64,000 nt of DNA from Marinobacter sp050379415 (GTDB lineage Bacteria > Pseudomonadota > Gammaproteobacteria > Pseudomonadales > Oleiphilaceae): NCBI RefSeq assembly GCF_050379415.1, contig NZ_JBNRLS010000002.1, positions 1 to 64,000 on the forward strand. The letters run 5' to 3'. A model generated the notes under the pieces. That model did no database searches. It saw only the letters and a program-made list of their open reading frames with translations, and was not told the origin of the DNA. Shown here piece by piece: positions 24,864-36,018 of the stretch. The translations under genes and the position numbers were made by a program. The number at the start of each line of letters is the position of its first letter. Position 1 is the stretch's first letter.

Positions 24864-27093
24864 AGTGGGCGACGGCGAGCCACTCTTCAAGCGCGTTGCC
24901 ATCATCGGTCTTGGGCTCATCGGCGGGTCCCTGGCCAGTGCCATCAGACAGAACGGGCTGGCCGGCCAGGTGGTCGGTTATGACCGACGGGCCGAAGAGC
25001 TTGCCCTCGGCGAAGAGCTGGGTGTTATCGATGTGGCGGCCGATTCCCTGGAGCAGGCGGTTCGCGGCAGTGATCTTGTGGTGCTTGCGGTTCCGGTACG
25101 CGCGACCCGTACGGTGCTTGCAGAGCTCAAGCCGTTTCTGGGCAATAACACGGTGCTGTCGGATGTCGGCAGTACCAAATCCAGTTTTGTGGCAGACGTC
25201 GAAGCCGTGTTCGGCGAGCTTTCTCCCCACATCGTTCCCGGTCACCCGATTGCCGGTTCCGAAAAAAGTGGAATCCGGGCCGCTAACCCGAAGCTGTTTG
25301 CCAATCATAAGGTCATCCTGACACCGGCGGACAACGCTTATCAGCCAGATGTTGAACGGCTCAGAGCACTTTGGGAAGGGTGTGGCGCCACCGTATTGAC
25401 CATGTCCGTGGCCTACCACGACGAAGTGCTGGCCGCCACCAGCCACCTGCCACATCTTATTGCCTTCTCCCTCGTGGACACCCTGGCGGGGGAAGACGAG
25501 AATATGGATATTTTCCGGTATGCCGCCGGTGGCTTTCGGGATTTCACCCGGATCGCCGCCAGCGACCCGGTGATGTGGCACGACATCTTTCTGTCAAACC
25601 GGGATGCGGTACTCCGGGTTATTGACCACTTTACCCATGATCTGGACCAGCTTCGGTCTGCCATTGCCGCTGGCGATGGCGCAATGCTGCTCCGGGTCTT
25701 CAGTCGCGCCAAGGCGGCGCGGGAACACTTCACCAAGATGCTTTCAGGACAGGCGTACGTGACTAACAACAGCGAAAAGCAGGTAACCTTCCGGCTCCAG
25801 CCCGGCGGCTCCATCCAGGGTGATATCCGGGTTCCGGGTGACAAATCCATGTCCCACCGTTCCATCATGCTGGGCGCTTTGGCGGAGGGAATTACCGAGG
25901 TAAAGGGCTTCCTCGAAGGTGAAGACAGCCTGGCGACCCTGCAGGCATTCCGTGACATGGGCGTGACCATCGAAGGCCCGGAAGACGGTTTCGTTCGCAT
26001 CCATGGCGTCGGCATGCGCGGACTGCAGGCGCCGCGGGGCCCGCTCTATCTGGGGAACTCCGGAACGGCCATGCGCCTGTTTGCGGGCCTGTTGGCCGCC
26101 CAGCCGTTCGATTCCGAGCTGACCGGTGACGCCAGCCTGTCCAAGCGCCCCATGGGACGTGTTGCCGATCCGCTCCGCGCCATGGGTGCGGTGATCGACA
26201 CCGCCGAGGGTGGTCGTCCGCCATTGAAAATCCGGGGCGGCCATAAACTGACCGGTATCCACTACGAAATGCCGGTGGCCAGCGCCCAGGTCAAATCCTG
26301 CCTGCTGCTGGCGGGCCTCTACGCCGAGGGGGTTACCTCGGTGACCGAGCCTGCGCCGACACGGGACCATACCGAGCGTATGCTGGAAGGCTTCGGCTAT
26401 CACGTTCATCGTGATGGCGCGACGGCCAGTGTGACCGGCGGCGGCAAGCTGACCGCCTGCGCCATCGATGTGCCCGCGGACATTTCCTCTGCCGCCTTCT
26501 TCCTGGTGGCCGGGAGCATTGCCCCGGATTCCGAACTGGTGCTGCGCCATGTCGGCATGAACCCGACCCGGGTCGGCGTCATCAATATCCTGCGCCAGAT
26601 GGGTGCCGATATTGAAGTGCTCGAGGAGCGGGAAATCGGTGGCGAGCCGGTTGCCGACCTGCGTGTACGCTCTGCCGAACTCAAGGGAATCGACATTCCC
26701 GAAGAACAGGTGCCTCTGGCCATCGACGAGTTTCCCGTGCTCTTCATCGCGGCCACCTGCGCACAGGGCCGTACTGTGCTCCGCGGCGCCGAGGAACTGC
26801 GTGTAAAGGAAAGCGACCGGATCCAGGTGATGGCAGATGGTCTGGCAGCCCTTGGGGTAGAGGCGACTGTTACCCCTGATGGCATTATTATCGATGGCGG
26901 CCAGGAAATCGGCGGTGGAACCGTGAACAGCCACGGGGATCACCGGATTGCCATGTCGTTTGCAGTGGCATCCCTGCGGGCAACTGGCCCGATCGAGATC
27001 ACGGACTGCGCCAACGTGGCCACTTCCTTCCCGAGCTTCGTGGAACTCGCGCAGCAGACCGGTATCCAGATCCGTACAGAAGGTGGTGAGTAA
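24856..27093 (+). CDS. Fused prephenate dehydrogenase / EPSP synthase
   Basis: 745-residue TyrA-AroA fusion. The TyrA part (about 1-300) opens with a Rossmann motif VAIIGLGLIGGSLA and contains SDVGSTKSSF, PGHPIAGSEKSG and the SHLPHLIAF helix. The AroA part (about 310-745) has VPGDKSMSHRSIMLGALAEG, GNSGTAMRLFAGLL, the ELRVKESDRIQVMADGL block and the final SHGDHRIAMSFAVA. The two activities are separated by a short linker near SGQAYVTNNSEKQ. GTG start at 24856 overlapping hisC. This fusion is known from Pseudomonas and allies. Its stop overlaps cmk (TAATG). Confidence 0.96.
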   Translation: MAEVGDGEPLFKRVAIIGLGLIGGSLASAIRQNGLAGQVVGYDRRAEELALGEELGVIDVAADSLEQAVRGSDLVVLAVPVRATRTVLAELKPFLGNNTVLSDVGSTKSSFVADVEAVFGELSPHIVPGHPIAGSEKSGIRAANPKLFANHKVILTPADNAYQPDVERLRALWEGCGATVLTMSVAYHDEVLAATSHLPHLIAFSLVDTLAGEDENMDIFRYAAGGFRDFTRIAASDPVMWHDIFLSNRDAVLRVIDHFTHDLDQLRSAIAAGDGAMLLRVFSRAKAAREHFTKMLSGQAYVTNNSEKQVTFRLQPGGSIQGDIRVPGDKSMSHRSIMLGALAEGITEVKGFLEGEDSLATLQAFRDMGVTIEGPEDGFVRIHGVGMRGLQAPRGPLYLGNSGTAMRLFAGLLAAQPFDSELTGDASLSKRPMGRVADPLRAMGAVIDTAEGGRPPLKIRGGHKLTGIHYEMPVASAQVKSCLLLAGLYAEGVTSVTEPAPTRDHTERMLEGFGYHVHRDGATASVTGGGKLTACAIDVPADISSAAFFLVAGSIAPDSELVLRHVGMNPTRVGVINILRQMGADIEVLEEREIGGEPVADLRVRSAELKGIDIPEEQVPLAIDEFPVLFIAATCAQGRTVLRGAEELRVKESDRIQVMADGLAALGVEATVTPDGIIIDGGQEIGGGTVNSHGDHRIAMSFAVASLRATGPIEITDCANVATSFPSFVELAQQTGIQIRTEGGE

Positions 27094-27773
27094 TGGCAGA
27101 CAGCAAGGCACCGGTCATCGCGGTGGATGGCCCCGGCGGCTCGGGAAAGGGCACCATCACCCAGATGCTGGCGCAGAAGCTGGGCTGGCACCTGCTGGAC
27201 AGTGGCGCCCTGTACCGTCTGACCGCACTGGCGGCGACACGCCAGGGTGTTTCCTTTGATGATGAAGAAGGACTGGTCAGGGTGGCGTCCTCCCTGGACG
27301 TGACCTTCGAACCGACCCCCGCCGGTCAGCCTGCGAAAGTACTGCTGGCAGGCGAGGATGTTACCTCCGAGATCCGGACCGAATCCTGTGGAGATAACGC
27401 TTCCCGGGTGGCGGTCATGCAGCCGGTCCGGGATGCTCTCTTGCAGCGACAGCGGGACTTCCGGCAGGCCCCGGGTCTGGTCGCTGATGGCCGCGACATG
27501 GGCACCGTGGTGTTTCCGGATGCACCGGTGAAAATCTTCCTGACGGCCAGCGCCGAGGAACGGGCCCGGCGACGTTTTAACCAGTTGAAGGACGCAGGTG
27601 TCGATGTTAATATTGATGCCCTTTTAGAGGAGATACGGGTTCGTGACGAACGGGATATGAACCGTTCCGCAGCCCCCCTCAGGCCCGCAGATGATGCGCA
27701 AGTCATTGATTCTACGGGGTTGAGTATAGAAGAGGTGTTGGACAGGTGTATGGCCGCAGCAGGTCAGGCCTGA
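27093..27773 (+). CDS. cmk: Cytidylate kinase
   Basis: 226-residue nucleoside monophosphate kinase that phosphorylates CMP and dCMP. The P-loop is GPGGSGKGTITQ (about 10-21). The CMP-binding domain carries LDSGALYR, and the LID region has RARRRFNQLKD. GRDMGTVVFPDAPVKIFL is the family's strongest block. It overlaps the aroA stop by one base and precedes rpsA by 130 nt, the conserved cmk-rpsA-ihfB order. Confidence 0.97.
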   Translation: MADSKAPVIAVDGPGGSGKGTITQMLAQKLGWHLLDSGALYRLTALAATRQGVSFDDEEGLVRVASSLDVTFEPTPAGQPAKVLLAGEDVTSEIRTESCGDNASRVAVMQPVRDALLQRQRDFRQAPGLVADGRDMGTVVFPDAPVKIFLTASAEERARRRFNQLKDAGVDVNIDALLEEIRVRDERDMNRSAAPLRPADDAQVIDSTGLSIEEVLDRCMAAAGQA

Positions 27774-27903
27774 CTACACCTTTTTGTCGTTGAAATGCCG
27801 GAAGCAGCGTTATTTGCCAGCCGCTGGCTGATTCCGGAAATCGTTAACAGACCGTGTTGCTGGCGGCACGGAGTACACTTGCGTTGATCACATAGGACAC
27901 ATA

Positions 27904-29595
27904 ATGAGCGAGAGCTTTGCGGATCTTTTTGAAGAAAGCCTGAAAGAAATTGACATGCAACCGGGTTCCATCGTCCAGGGAACCGTAGTTGACGTCGACA
28001 ACGACTGGGTCACCGTTAACGCCGGACTGAAGTCCGAGGGCGTTATCCCCGCCTCCCAGTTCCTCAACGAAAAAGGCGAGTTGGAAGTAGCTGTCGGCGA
28101 TGTTGTCGATGTGGCTCTCGATGCTGTTGAAGATGGCTTTGGTGAAACCCGTCTTTCCCGTGAAAAGGCCAAGCGTGCCGAAGCGTGGAAAGTACTGGAG
28201 AAGTCCTTCGAGGCTGAAGAAGTTGTTAAAGGCGTGATCAATGGCAAGGTCAAGGGCGGTTTCACCGTCGACCTGTCTGGCATTCGTGCCTTCCTGCCGG
28301 GTTCCCTGGTAGACGTTCGTCCGGTTCGCGATACTGCGCACCTGGAGAACAAGGAACTGGAATTCAAGGTTATCAAGCTGGACCAGAAGCGTAACAACGT
28401 GGTTGTTTCCCGTCGCGCCGTTCTGGAAGCTGAAAACAGCGAGCAGCGTGAAGCCCTGCTCGAGACCCTGACCGAGGGTATGGAAATCAAGGGTATCGTC
28501 AAGAACCTGACCGACTACGGCGCGTTCGTGGATCTGGGTGGCGTTGACGGCCTGCTGCACATCACCGACATGGCCTGGAAGCGCATCAAGCATCCGAGCG
28601 AAATCGTGAATGTTGGCGACGAAATCAACGTCAAGGTTCTGAAGTTCGACCGCGAGCGCAACCGCGTTTCTCTGGGTCTGAAGCAGCTGGGCGAAGATCC
28701 CTGGGTGGATATCAAGGGCCGTTACCCGGAAGGTTCCAAGGTTACTGCACGCGTAACCAACCTGACCGACTACGGCTGCTTTGCCGAGCTGGAAGAGGGT
28801 GTTGAAGGTCTGGTACACGTGTCCGAAATGGACTGGACCAACAAGAACATCCATCCGTCCAAGGTTGTGCAGGTCGGTGACGAAGTAGAAGTCATGATTC
28901 TGGATATCGACGAAGAGCGTCGTCGTATCTCCCTGGGTATCAAGCAGTGTGTATCCAACCCGTGGGAAGACTTCTCCAGCAAGTTCAACAAGGGCGACCG
29001 CATCTCCGGTAAGATCAAGTCCATCACTGACTTCGGTATCTTCATCGGTCTGGAAGGCGGCATCGACGGACTGGTTCACCTGTCCGACATCAGCTGGAAC
29101 GAGACTGGCGAAGAAGCCGTTCGTGAGTACAAGAAGGGCGACGAAGTCGAGACCGTTATCCTGTCTGTTGATCCCGAGCGTGAGCGTATCTCCCTGGGCA
29201 TCAAGCAGCTGGAAAGCGATCCGTTCGCCGAGTTTGTACAGCTGAACGACAAGGGCTCCATCGTCAAGGGCACTGTATCTGCTGTTGACGCCAAAGGCGC
29301 AACCGTTGCCCTGAACGACGAGGTTGAGGCGGTACTGAAGGCCTCTGAAATCAGCCGTGACCGTGTGGAAGATGCACGCAACGCGCTGAAGGAAGGCGAA
29401 GAAGTCGAAGCGAAGATCATCAGCATCGACCGCAAGAACCGCGTCATCAACCTGTCCATCAAGTCCAAGGACGTTGAAGACGACAAGCAGGCGCTGGAAA
29501 GCGTACGCAGCAAGGCCGCTGAATCTTCTGGTGCGACCACCATCGGTGATCTCATCAAGGAACAGATGCAGCAGCAGAACGCCAACAAGGAATAA
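27904..29595 (+). CDS. rpsA: Ribosomal protein S1
   Basis: 563 residues with six S1 (OB-fold) repeats. The first two, nearer the N-terminus, bind the 30S subunit and the others bind mRNA. Repeats are recognisable by GxVxxxTDYGxFVDLGGVDGLLH-type phrases: LTDYGAFVDLG (about 204-214), LTDYGCFAELE, ITDFGIFIGLEGG. Acidic, highly expressed-style codon use. A separate promoter is expected in the 130-nt gap after cmk. A strong intrinsic terminator follows at 29612-29643. Confidence 0.98.
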   Translation: MSESFADLFEESLKEIDMQPGSIVQGTVVDVDNDWVTVNAGLKSEGVIPASQFLNEKGELEVAVGDVVDVALDAVEDGFGETRLSREKAKRAEAWKVLEKSFEAEEVVKGVINGKVKGGFTVDLSGIRAFLPGSLVDVRPVRDTAHLENKELEFKVIKLDQKRNNVVVSRRAVLEAENSEQREALLETLTEGMEIKGIVKNLTDYGAFVDLGGVDGLLHITDMAWKRIKHPSEIVNVGDEINVKVLKFDRERNRVSLGLKQLGEDPWVDIKGRYPEGSKVTARVTNLTDYGCFAELEEGVEGLVHVSEMDWTNKNIHPSKVVQVGDEVEVMILDIDEERRRISLGIKQCVSNPWEDFSSKFNKGDRISGKIKSITDFGIFIGLEGGIDGLVHLSDISWNETGEEAVREYKKGDEVETVILSVDPERERISLGIKQLESDPFAEFVQLNDKGSIVKGTVSAVDAKGATVALNDEVEAVLKASEISRDRVEDARNALKEGEEVEAKIISIDRKNRVINLSIKSKDVEDDKQALESVRSKAAESSGATTIGDLIKEQMQQQNANKE

Positions 29596-29611
29596 GTTTC
29601 CTTCTGGTGTG

Positions 29612-29643
29612 AAAAAAACGGGCTCTAAGAGCCCGTTTTTTTT
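29612..29643 (+). terminator. Intrinsic terminator after rpsA
   Basis: Stem AACGGGCTC (29617-29625) / GAGCCCGTT (29629-29637) with a TAA loop. It is followed by a run of T through 29643 and preceded by A residues, so it could also work on the opposite strand. It separates rpsA from ihfB. Confidence 0.93.
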
Positions 29644-29725
29644 GTGTTTTTTTCTGGTTTGACTAAACTAGGACAAGAAATCACGGTAACTGACTACCGA
29701 ATAATAAAGAAGAGGGAAGCGCCTC

Positions 29726-30022
29726 ATGACGAAGTCCGAACTGGTCGAACTGATTGCTTCCAAGCAGACCCAGTTGTCTGTAAAGGATGTCGAACTTGCA
29801 GTGAAAACTATCATCGAGCACATGTCCCAGTCGCTCGCCGATGGTCAGAGAATCGAAATTCGGGGATTTGGCAGCTTTTCCCTCCATCACCGGGCGGCCC
29901 GAGTCGGGCGTAACCCCAAGACCGGTGAGGCAGTAAACCTGCCGGCGAAGTATGTGCCCCATTTCAAGCCCGGGAAGGAACTCCGGGAACAGGTTAATGA
30001 CAGCCTGAAAAAAGGTTTCTAG
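29726..30022 (+). CDS. ihfB: Integration host factor subunit beta
   Basis: 98-residue HU/IHF-family DNA-bending protein. It opens MTKSELVELIASKQ, with the arm sequence IEIRGFGSFSLHHRAARVGRNPKTGE (about 44-69) that carries the intercalating proline region. The C-terminal helix is FKPGKELREQVND. It pairs with IhfA to bend DNA at specific sites. GAGGGAAGCGCCTC precedes the ATG. Position after rpsA is conserved across gammaproteobacteria. Confidence 0.97.
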   Translation: MTKSELVELIASKQTQLSVKDVELAVKTIIEHMSQSLADGQRIEIRGFGSFSLHHRAARVGRNPKTGEAVNLPAKYVPHFKPGKELREQVNDSLKKGF

Positions 30023-30079
30023 GGTCTCGCAGAGAATATGAAAGTTCGGGCCTGTTGAGCCCTACGGAGTGCTTACGCT

Positions 30080-30382
30080 ATGGCAGGATTGCAGAAAATC
30101 CTCATTATTCTGTTGGTACTGGTCCTGATTTTATTGGCACTCGTATTTTCGCTGAATAACCAGATGGCGGTCTCCCTCAATTTCCTGCTGTTCGAGACCC
30201 AGCCCCACGGCGTGGCCGTCTGGATTATCATGGCGTTTGTTATTGGTGCGCTTTTCGGTGTGCTGATGACCATGCTGGCGACCGTCCGGACATCGGTCTC
30301 GCGGCGAACCCTCAAGAAACGACTTGATCGTGCCGAGCAGGCATTGGAGAAATCCAGGGCTCAGAACGACCGGACTCTTTAA
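30080..30382 (+). CDS. lapA: LapA-domain inner-membrane protein
   Basis: 100 residues with two transmembrane helices (about 6-25 and 44-68) and a basic C-terminal helix (SRRTLKKRLDRAEQALEKS). Matches LapA (YciS), the partner of LapB in controlling lipopolysaccharide assembly through LpxC turnover. The stop TAA overlaps the lapB start region by one base (TAATG), so the two are translationally coupled. Confidence 0.9.
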   Translation: MAGLQKILIILLVLVLILLALVFSLNNQMAVSLNFLLFETQPHGVAVWIIMAFVIGALFGVLMTMLATVRTSVSRRTLKKRLDRAEQALEKSRAQNDRTL

Positions 30383-31551
30383 TGGATATCGTGCTTCAAT
30401 GGCTGCTGCTGACCGCGGCAGTCGCGGCCGGCTGGATGGCTGGTCGGCTTGGCAGCAATGACCGCAGTTCCGGAACCGCCATCTCTGACGAAGACTCGGT
30501 CCGCGATCGCCTTCAATTCCTCTTTACCAATTATTCGGATCAGGCGGTCGAGAACTTCGTGCAGTCTCTGGCCGTCAACAAAGACACCGTCAGCCTGCAC
30601 CTTTCCATCGGCAATCACTTCCGCAATAAGGGCGAGACAGATCGCGCCATTCTGATTCACCAGAACCTGCTGGCCCGCCCGGAACTGCCCGGTCGCTTTT
30701 CGCCACAGGTGACGATGGAACTTGCACTGGACTACTTGAATGCCGGCCTGCTGGACCGTGCCGAAGCGCTCCTGCACCAGATCATGGGGGACCGGGAATA
30801 CGGCCGCGATGCTGCGCTTCAGCTGATCGAGCTGTATCAGCAGGAACGCGAGTGGGCCAAGGCCGCCGACGTGGCCCGCACCCTGGCCAAGGGCGACTCC
30901 GATGTAGCGCTGTTCAAGACTCTGGCCTATATCACTTGTGAGCTTTCCGAGAAGGCGCTGAAACACGACGATCGATGGACGGCCCAGAAGTTGGCCAAGG
31001 AAGCCCTGGAATACGACCGCTCCTGCGTCCGCGCCACGCTGATCCTGATGAGTCTCCTGATTCGACAGGGCAGCTTCCGGGAAGCTGGAAAGGAAAGCCT
31101 CAAGGTATTCGACCAGAACCCGGAGTTCGGGCCGGAAGCGATTGACCGCCTCATGAAGCTTGAACGGGAGCATGGCGACGTCGGCCGCCTGGTAAAGAAG
31201 CTTCGCAAACTCTACGAGAAATATCCCAGCACGAGTTTGCTGCTGGCTCTGGTAGAATCCGTCGAACGCTCTTCCGGGCGACCTGCATCGATTGACCTGC
31301 TGCGCCAGGAGCTGGAAAGCCGTCCGTCCGTGCGGGGACTTTTGAGACTGGTTGAAATGGCCGGTTACGAAAAGGGCATGACCACGGATGAAGGCCGTCT
31401 GGTTAGCCGGATCGGCCACCTGCTCCTGTCCAATCGCCCGGTTTATCGCTGCGTAAACTGCGGTTTCTCCGGCCAGCAGTTACACTGGCTCTGCCCGAGC
31501 TGCAAACAGTGGGAAACCATCCGCCCGATCCAGGGCGTGGAAGCCGAATAA
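30382..31551 (+). CDS. lapB: Lipopolysaccharide assembly protein B
   Basis: 389 residues. One N-terminal transmembrane anchor (about 3-20) is followed by a row of TPR helices (for example NHFRNKGETDRAILIHQNLLARPEL and LDYLNAGLLDRAEALLHQI). A C-terminal rubredoxin-like knuckle has four cysteines in CVNCGF and CPSCKQW (about 355-380). In E. coli LapB brings LpxC to FtsH for degradation, so the FtsH paralogue and this gene share a theme, though no physical link is implied. Follows lapA directly. Confidence 0.95.
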   Translation: MDIVLQWLLLTAAVAAGWMAGRLGSNDRSSGTAISDEDSVRDRLQFLFTNYSDQAVENFVQSLAVNKDTVSLHLSIGNHFRNKGETDRAILIHQNLLARPELPGRFSPQVTMELALDYLNAGLLDRAEALLHQIMGDREYGRDAALQLIELYQQEREWAKAADVARTLAKGDSDVALFKTLAYITCELSEKALKHDDRWTAQKLAKEALEYDRSCVRATLILMSLLIRQGSFREAGKESLKVFDQNPEFGPEAIDRLMKLEREHGDVGRLVKKLRKLYEKYPSTSLLLALVESVERSSGRPASIDLLRQELESRPSVRGLLRLVEMAGYEKGMTTDEGRLVSRIGHLLLSNRPVYRCVNCGFSGQQLHWLCPSCKQWETIRPIQGVEAE

Positions 31552-31582
31552 TCCCGTTACGATTTACCCCAGGAACCGAACC

Positions 31583-32293
31583 GTGCAAAACCCCTCTGAC
31601 CCCAAAATCATTGTTGCCCTCGACTTCCCCTCCCGGGACCCGGCACTGGCCCTGGTCGACCAGCTGGACCCGGCCAAATGCCGCCTGAAAGTCGGCAAGG
31701 AACTGTTCACCCGCTCCGGTCCGCAGCTGGTGGAGTCGCTGCAGGGCAGGGGGTTCGATGTATTCCTGGACCTGAAATTCCACGACATTCCCAACACCAC
31801 TTCCGCAGCTGTTGCTGCAGCCGCGGATCTTGGCGTCTGGATGGTGAACGTTCACGCCTCCGGCGGTGAGAAGATGATGGTCGCCTGCCGCGAACGCCTG
31901 GAATCCTTCGGTGCCGATAAGCCCCTGCTGATCGCTGTCACGGTTCTCACCAGCATGGGGGCCGAAGACCTGGCTGGCATCGGCATTACCGACTCCCCGG
32001 AGGCCCAGGTCTCACGCCTGGCAACCCTGACCAGAAACTGCGGCCTCGACGGCGTCGTCTGCTCCGCGCAGGAAGCTCCAAAGCTCAAAGCCGAGCAGGG
32101 CGCCGACTTCAAACTGGTCACCCCGGGTATCCGGCCGCTGAGCGCCGACAAAGGCGATCAGCAACGCATCATGACTCCCACGGATGCCCTCAAAGCCGGT
32201 TCCGATTACCTCGTGATTGGCCGTCCGATTACCCAGGCGCCTGATCCTTTGGCTGCTCTGGAGGCTATTCATTCTGAGGTGGTTGGCCTCTAA
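31583..32293 (+). CDS. pyrF: Orotidine-5'-phosphate decarboxylase
   Basis: 236-residue TIM barrel converting OMP to UMP. Catalytic residues lie in VALDFPSRD, KVGKELF and FLDLKFHDIPNT (the Lys-Asp-x-x-x-Asp element, about 60-69). The phosphate-gripper loop reads VIGRPITQAPDP near the C-terminus. It starts with GTG (31583) and follows lapB by 31 nt, as in Pseudomonas. It converges with the tRNA-Asn gene; the shared hairpin at 32401-32429 may end both. Confidence 0.96.
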   Translation: MQNPSDPKIIVALDFPSRDPALALVDQLDPAKCRLKVGKELFTRSGPQLVESLQGRGFDVFLDLKFHDIPNTTSAAVAAAADLGVWMVNVHASGGEKMMVACRERLESFGADKPLLIAVTVLTSMGAEDLAGIGITDSPEAQVSRLATLTRNCGLDGVVCSAQEAPKLKAEQGADFKLVTPGIRPLSADKGDQQRIMTPTDALKAGSDYLVIGRPITQAPDPLAALEAIHSEVVGL

Positions 32294-32394
32294 GATTGTC
32301 CTGGTTTCTGATCCTGCCTCAGCCTTCCAGTGATGGGGGGCTGGGACTGCTGGCAGGGCTAAAACAACAAAGCACTGAAAAAAACGAACAAACA

Positions 32395-32431
32395 CAAAAA
32401 AGCCCGCTAACTCAGAGAATTAGCGGGCTTT
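32395..32431 (-). terminator. Terminator of tRNA-Asn copy 1 (possibly shared with pyrF)
   Basis: Stem AGCCCGCTAA (32401-32410) / TTAGCGGGCT (32420-32429) with a nine-base loop. On the minus strand it is followed by a T-run (complement of 32396-32400), fitting termination of the tRNA transcript that begins at 32515. A short TT also follows on plus. Confidence 0.88.
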
Positions 32432-32439
32432 CGAAATAT

Positions 32440-32515
32440 TGGCTCCCCGAGCTGGGCTCGAACCAGCGACAAACGGATTAACAGTCCGTTGCTCTACCAA
32501 CTGAGCTATCGGGGA
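32440..32515 (-). tRNA. tRNA-Asn (GTT), copy 1
   Basis: 76 nt cloverleaf read on minus. Acceptor TCCCCGA pairs with TCGGGGA, discriminator G and encoded CCA. D-arm is TAGCTCAGTTGGTAGAGC; the anticodon loop CTGTTAA has anticodon GTT; T-arm is CTGGTTCGAGCCCAG. Identical to the copy at 47114-47189. A terminator hairpin follows at 32401-32429. Confidence 0.98.
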
Positions 32516-32585
32516 ACGTCGTCGTATGACGAGGCGCGTATATTAAGGTGGCGATACCGCCCCGTCAACCCCTGACAAAAACTTT

Positions 32586-33770
32586 TTAGCCAAGCGCCTT
32601 TTGCAGACGCTCAACCGCTTTTTCCAAGTTTTCCATGCTGGTGGCAAAGCTCAAGCGCATGTGACCCGGAGCCCCGAAGGCAGAGCCCGGCACGATCGCC
32701 ACGCCCGCGTCGGTCAGGAGTTTTTCGGCGAACTCCACGTCGGTGCTGACGCTGTCATCGGCATCGATGGCACCCTGGAAGCTCGGGAACACGTAGAACG
32801 TGCCGTCGCCAGTCAGGCATTCAACACCCGGCAGCTTGTTCAGGGCATCTACCAGCCAGTCGTGGCGTTCCTTGAACGCCTTGACCATCTCGCCCACGCA
32901 CGCCTGGTCACCATCCAGGGCTGCGGTGGCGGCGGCCTGGGAGATGGAGCAGGGGTTGGAGGTGCTTTGGGACTGGATCTTTTTCATGGCGCCGATGATC
33001 TTGGCCGGGCCGGCGGCATAGCCGATACGCCAGCCGGTCATGGAATAGGCCTTGGAGACACCGTTCAGCACGAAGGTACGCTCGTACAGTTCCGGGCAGG
33101 CGTTCACGATGTTGCAGAACGGCTTGCCGGTCCACAGGATCGGCTCGTACATGTCGTCGGTGGCGATCATGATGTTCGGGTGCTTCTTCAGCACCTCACC
33201 GATCGCTTTCAGCTCTTCCATGGAGTAGGCCATGCCACTCGGGTTGGACGGGCTGTTGATCACGAACAGGCGGGTACGCTCGGTGATGGCGTTCTCCAGC
33301 TGCTCCGGAGTAATCTTGAAGCGGGTGTCGGCGCTGGTCTCGATGATGACCGGCTTGCCTTCGGCAACCAGCACCATGTCCGGGTAGGAAACCCAGTAGG
33401 GGGCCGGGATGATGGCTTCGTCACCCTTGTTCAGTGTGGCAAGTGCCAGGTTGAAAAAGCTCTGTTTGCCACCACTGCTTACCAGTATCTGGTTGGCTTC
33501 GTATTCCAGGCCGTTGTCCCGTTTGAACTTCGCAATAATCGCTTTTTTCAGGGCCGGCGTACCATCCACGGCGGTGTATTTGGTCTGGCCGTTGTTGATG
33601 GCTTCAATGGCTGCCTGTTTGATGTGCTCGGGGGTGTCGAAGTCCGGCTCGCCTGCACCCAGGCCAATGATGTCCTGGCCGGCTGCGCGGAGTTCCGCGG
33701 CCTTGTTGGTGACTGCGAGGGTGGGAGAGGGCTTGATAGCCTGTACTCGGCTGGAAAGTTGAAGGTCCAA
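32586..33770 (-). CDS. Aspartate aminotransferase (class I)
   Basis: 394-residue PLP aminotransferase of the I-gamma type (AspC/AatA of Pseudomonas and Rhizobium-like). Motifs: GAGEPDFDTPEHIK (38-51), INSPSNPSGMAYS (171-183) and the Schiff-base lysine K240 in LNGVSKAYSMTGWRIGY. Interconverts aspartate and oxaloacetate, possibly with aromatic or prephenate side activity as in this subgroup. Divergent from uvrB, with 187 nt between the starts. Confidence 0.94.
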   Translation of the reverse strand: MDLQLSSRVQAIKPSPTLAVTNKAAELRAAGQDIIGLGAGEPDFDTPEHIKQAAIEAINNGQTKYTAVDGTPALKKAIIAKFKRDNGLEYEANQILVSSGGKQSFFNLALATLNKGDEAIIPAPYWVSYPDMVLVAEGKPVIIETSADTRFKITPEQLENAITERTRLFVINSPSNPSGMAYSMEELKAIGEVLKKHPNIMIATDDMYEPILWTGKPFCNIVNACPELYERTFVLNGVSKAYSMTGWRIGYAAGPAKIIGAMKKIQSQSTSNPCSISQAAATAALDGDQACVGEMVKAFKERHDWLVDALNKLPGVECLTGDGTFYVFPSFQGAIDADDSVSTDVEFAEKLLTDAGVAIVPGSAFGAPGHMRLSFATSMENLEKAVERLQKALG

Positions 33771-33957
33771 ACTTGAGCTCCTTAAAGCTGCGTCCTATTG
33801 GGCTGCGATCGGCCGGGGAGGAGCCAGTCCTGGCTGAATTTCGCCCAGCCGTCGATCGCACTGATGGTATCATGAAGCCAGCGTAACGCTAAATTTCTCG
33901 ATGGTATAAGTCCGCCTGTGGCGGGCGCCGCGCAAATCCGGAGGTTATCCGCCAGTT

Positions 33958-36018
<2,061 letters not shown>

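Noticed and set aside
22551..24944. 797-codon minus frame opposite pheA and hisC
   Set aside because: Antisense to two unmistakable enzymes and crosses their junction without a start signal.
33771..33957. Possible LexA (SOS) box before uvrB
   Set aside because: CTG and CAG triplets occur (CTGAATTTCGCCCAG) but with nine, not ten, bases between, and the flanks do not fit.
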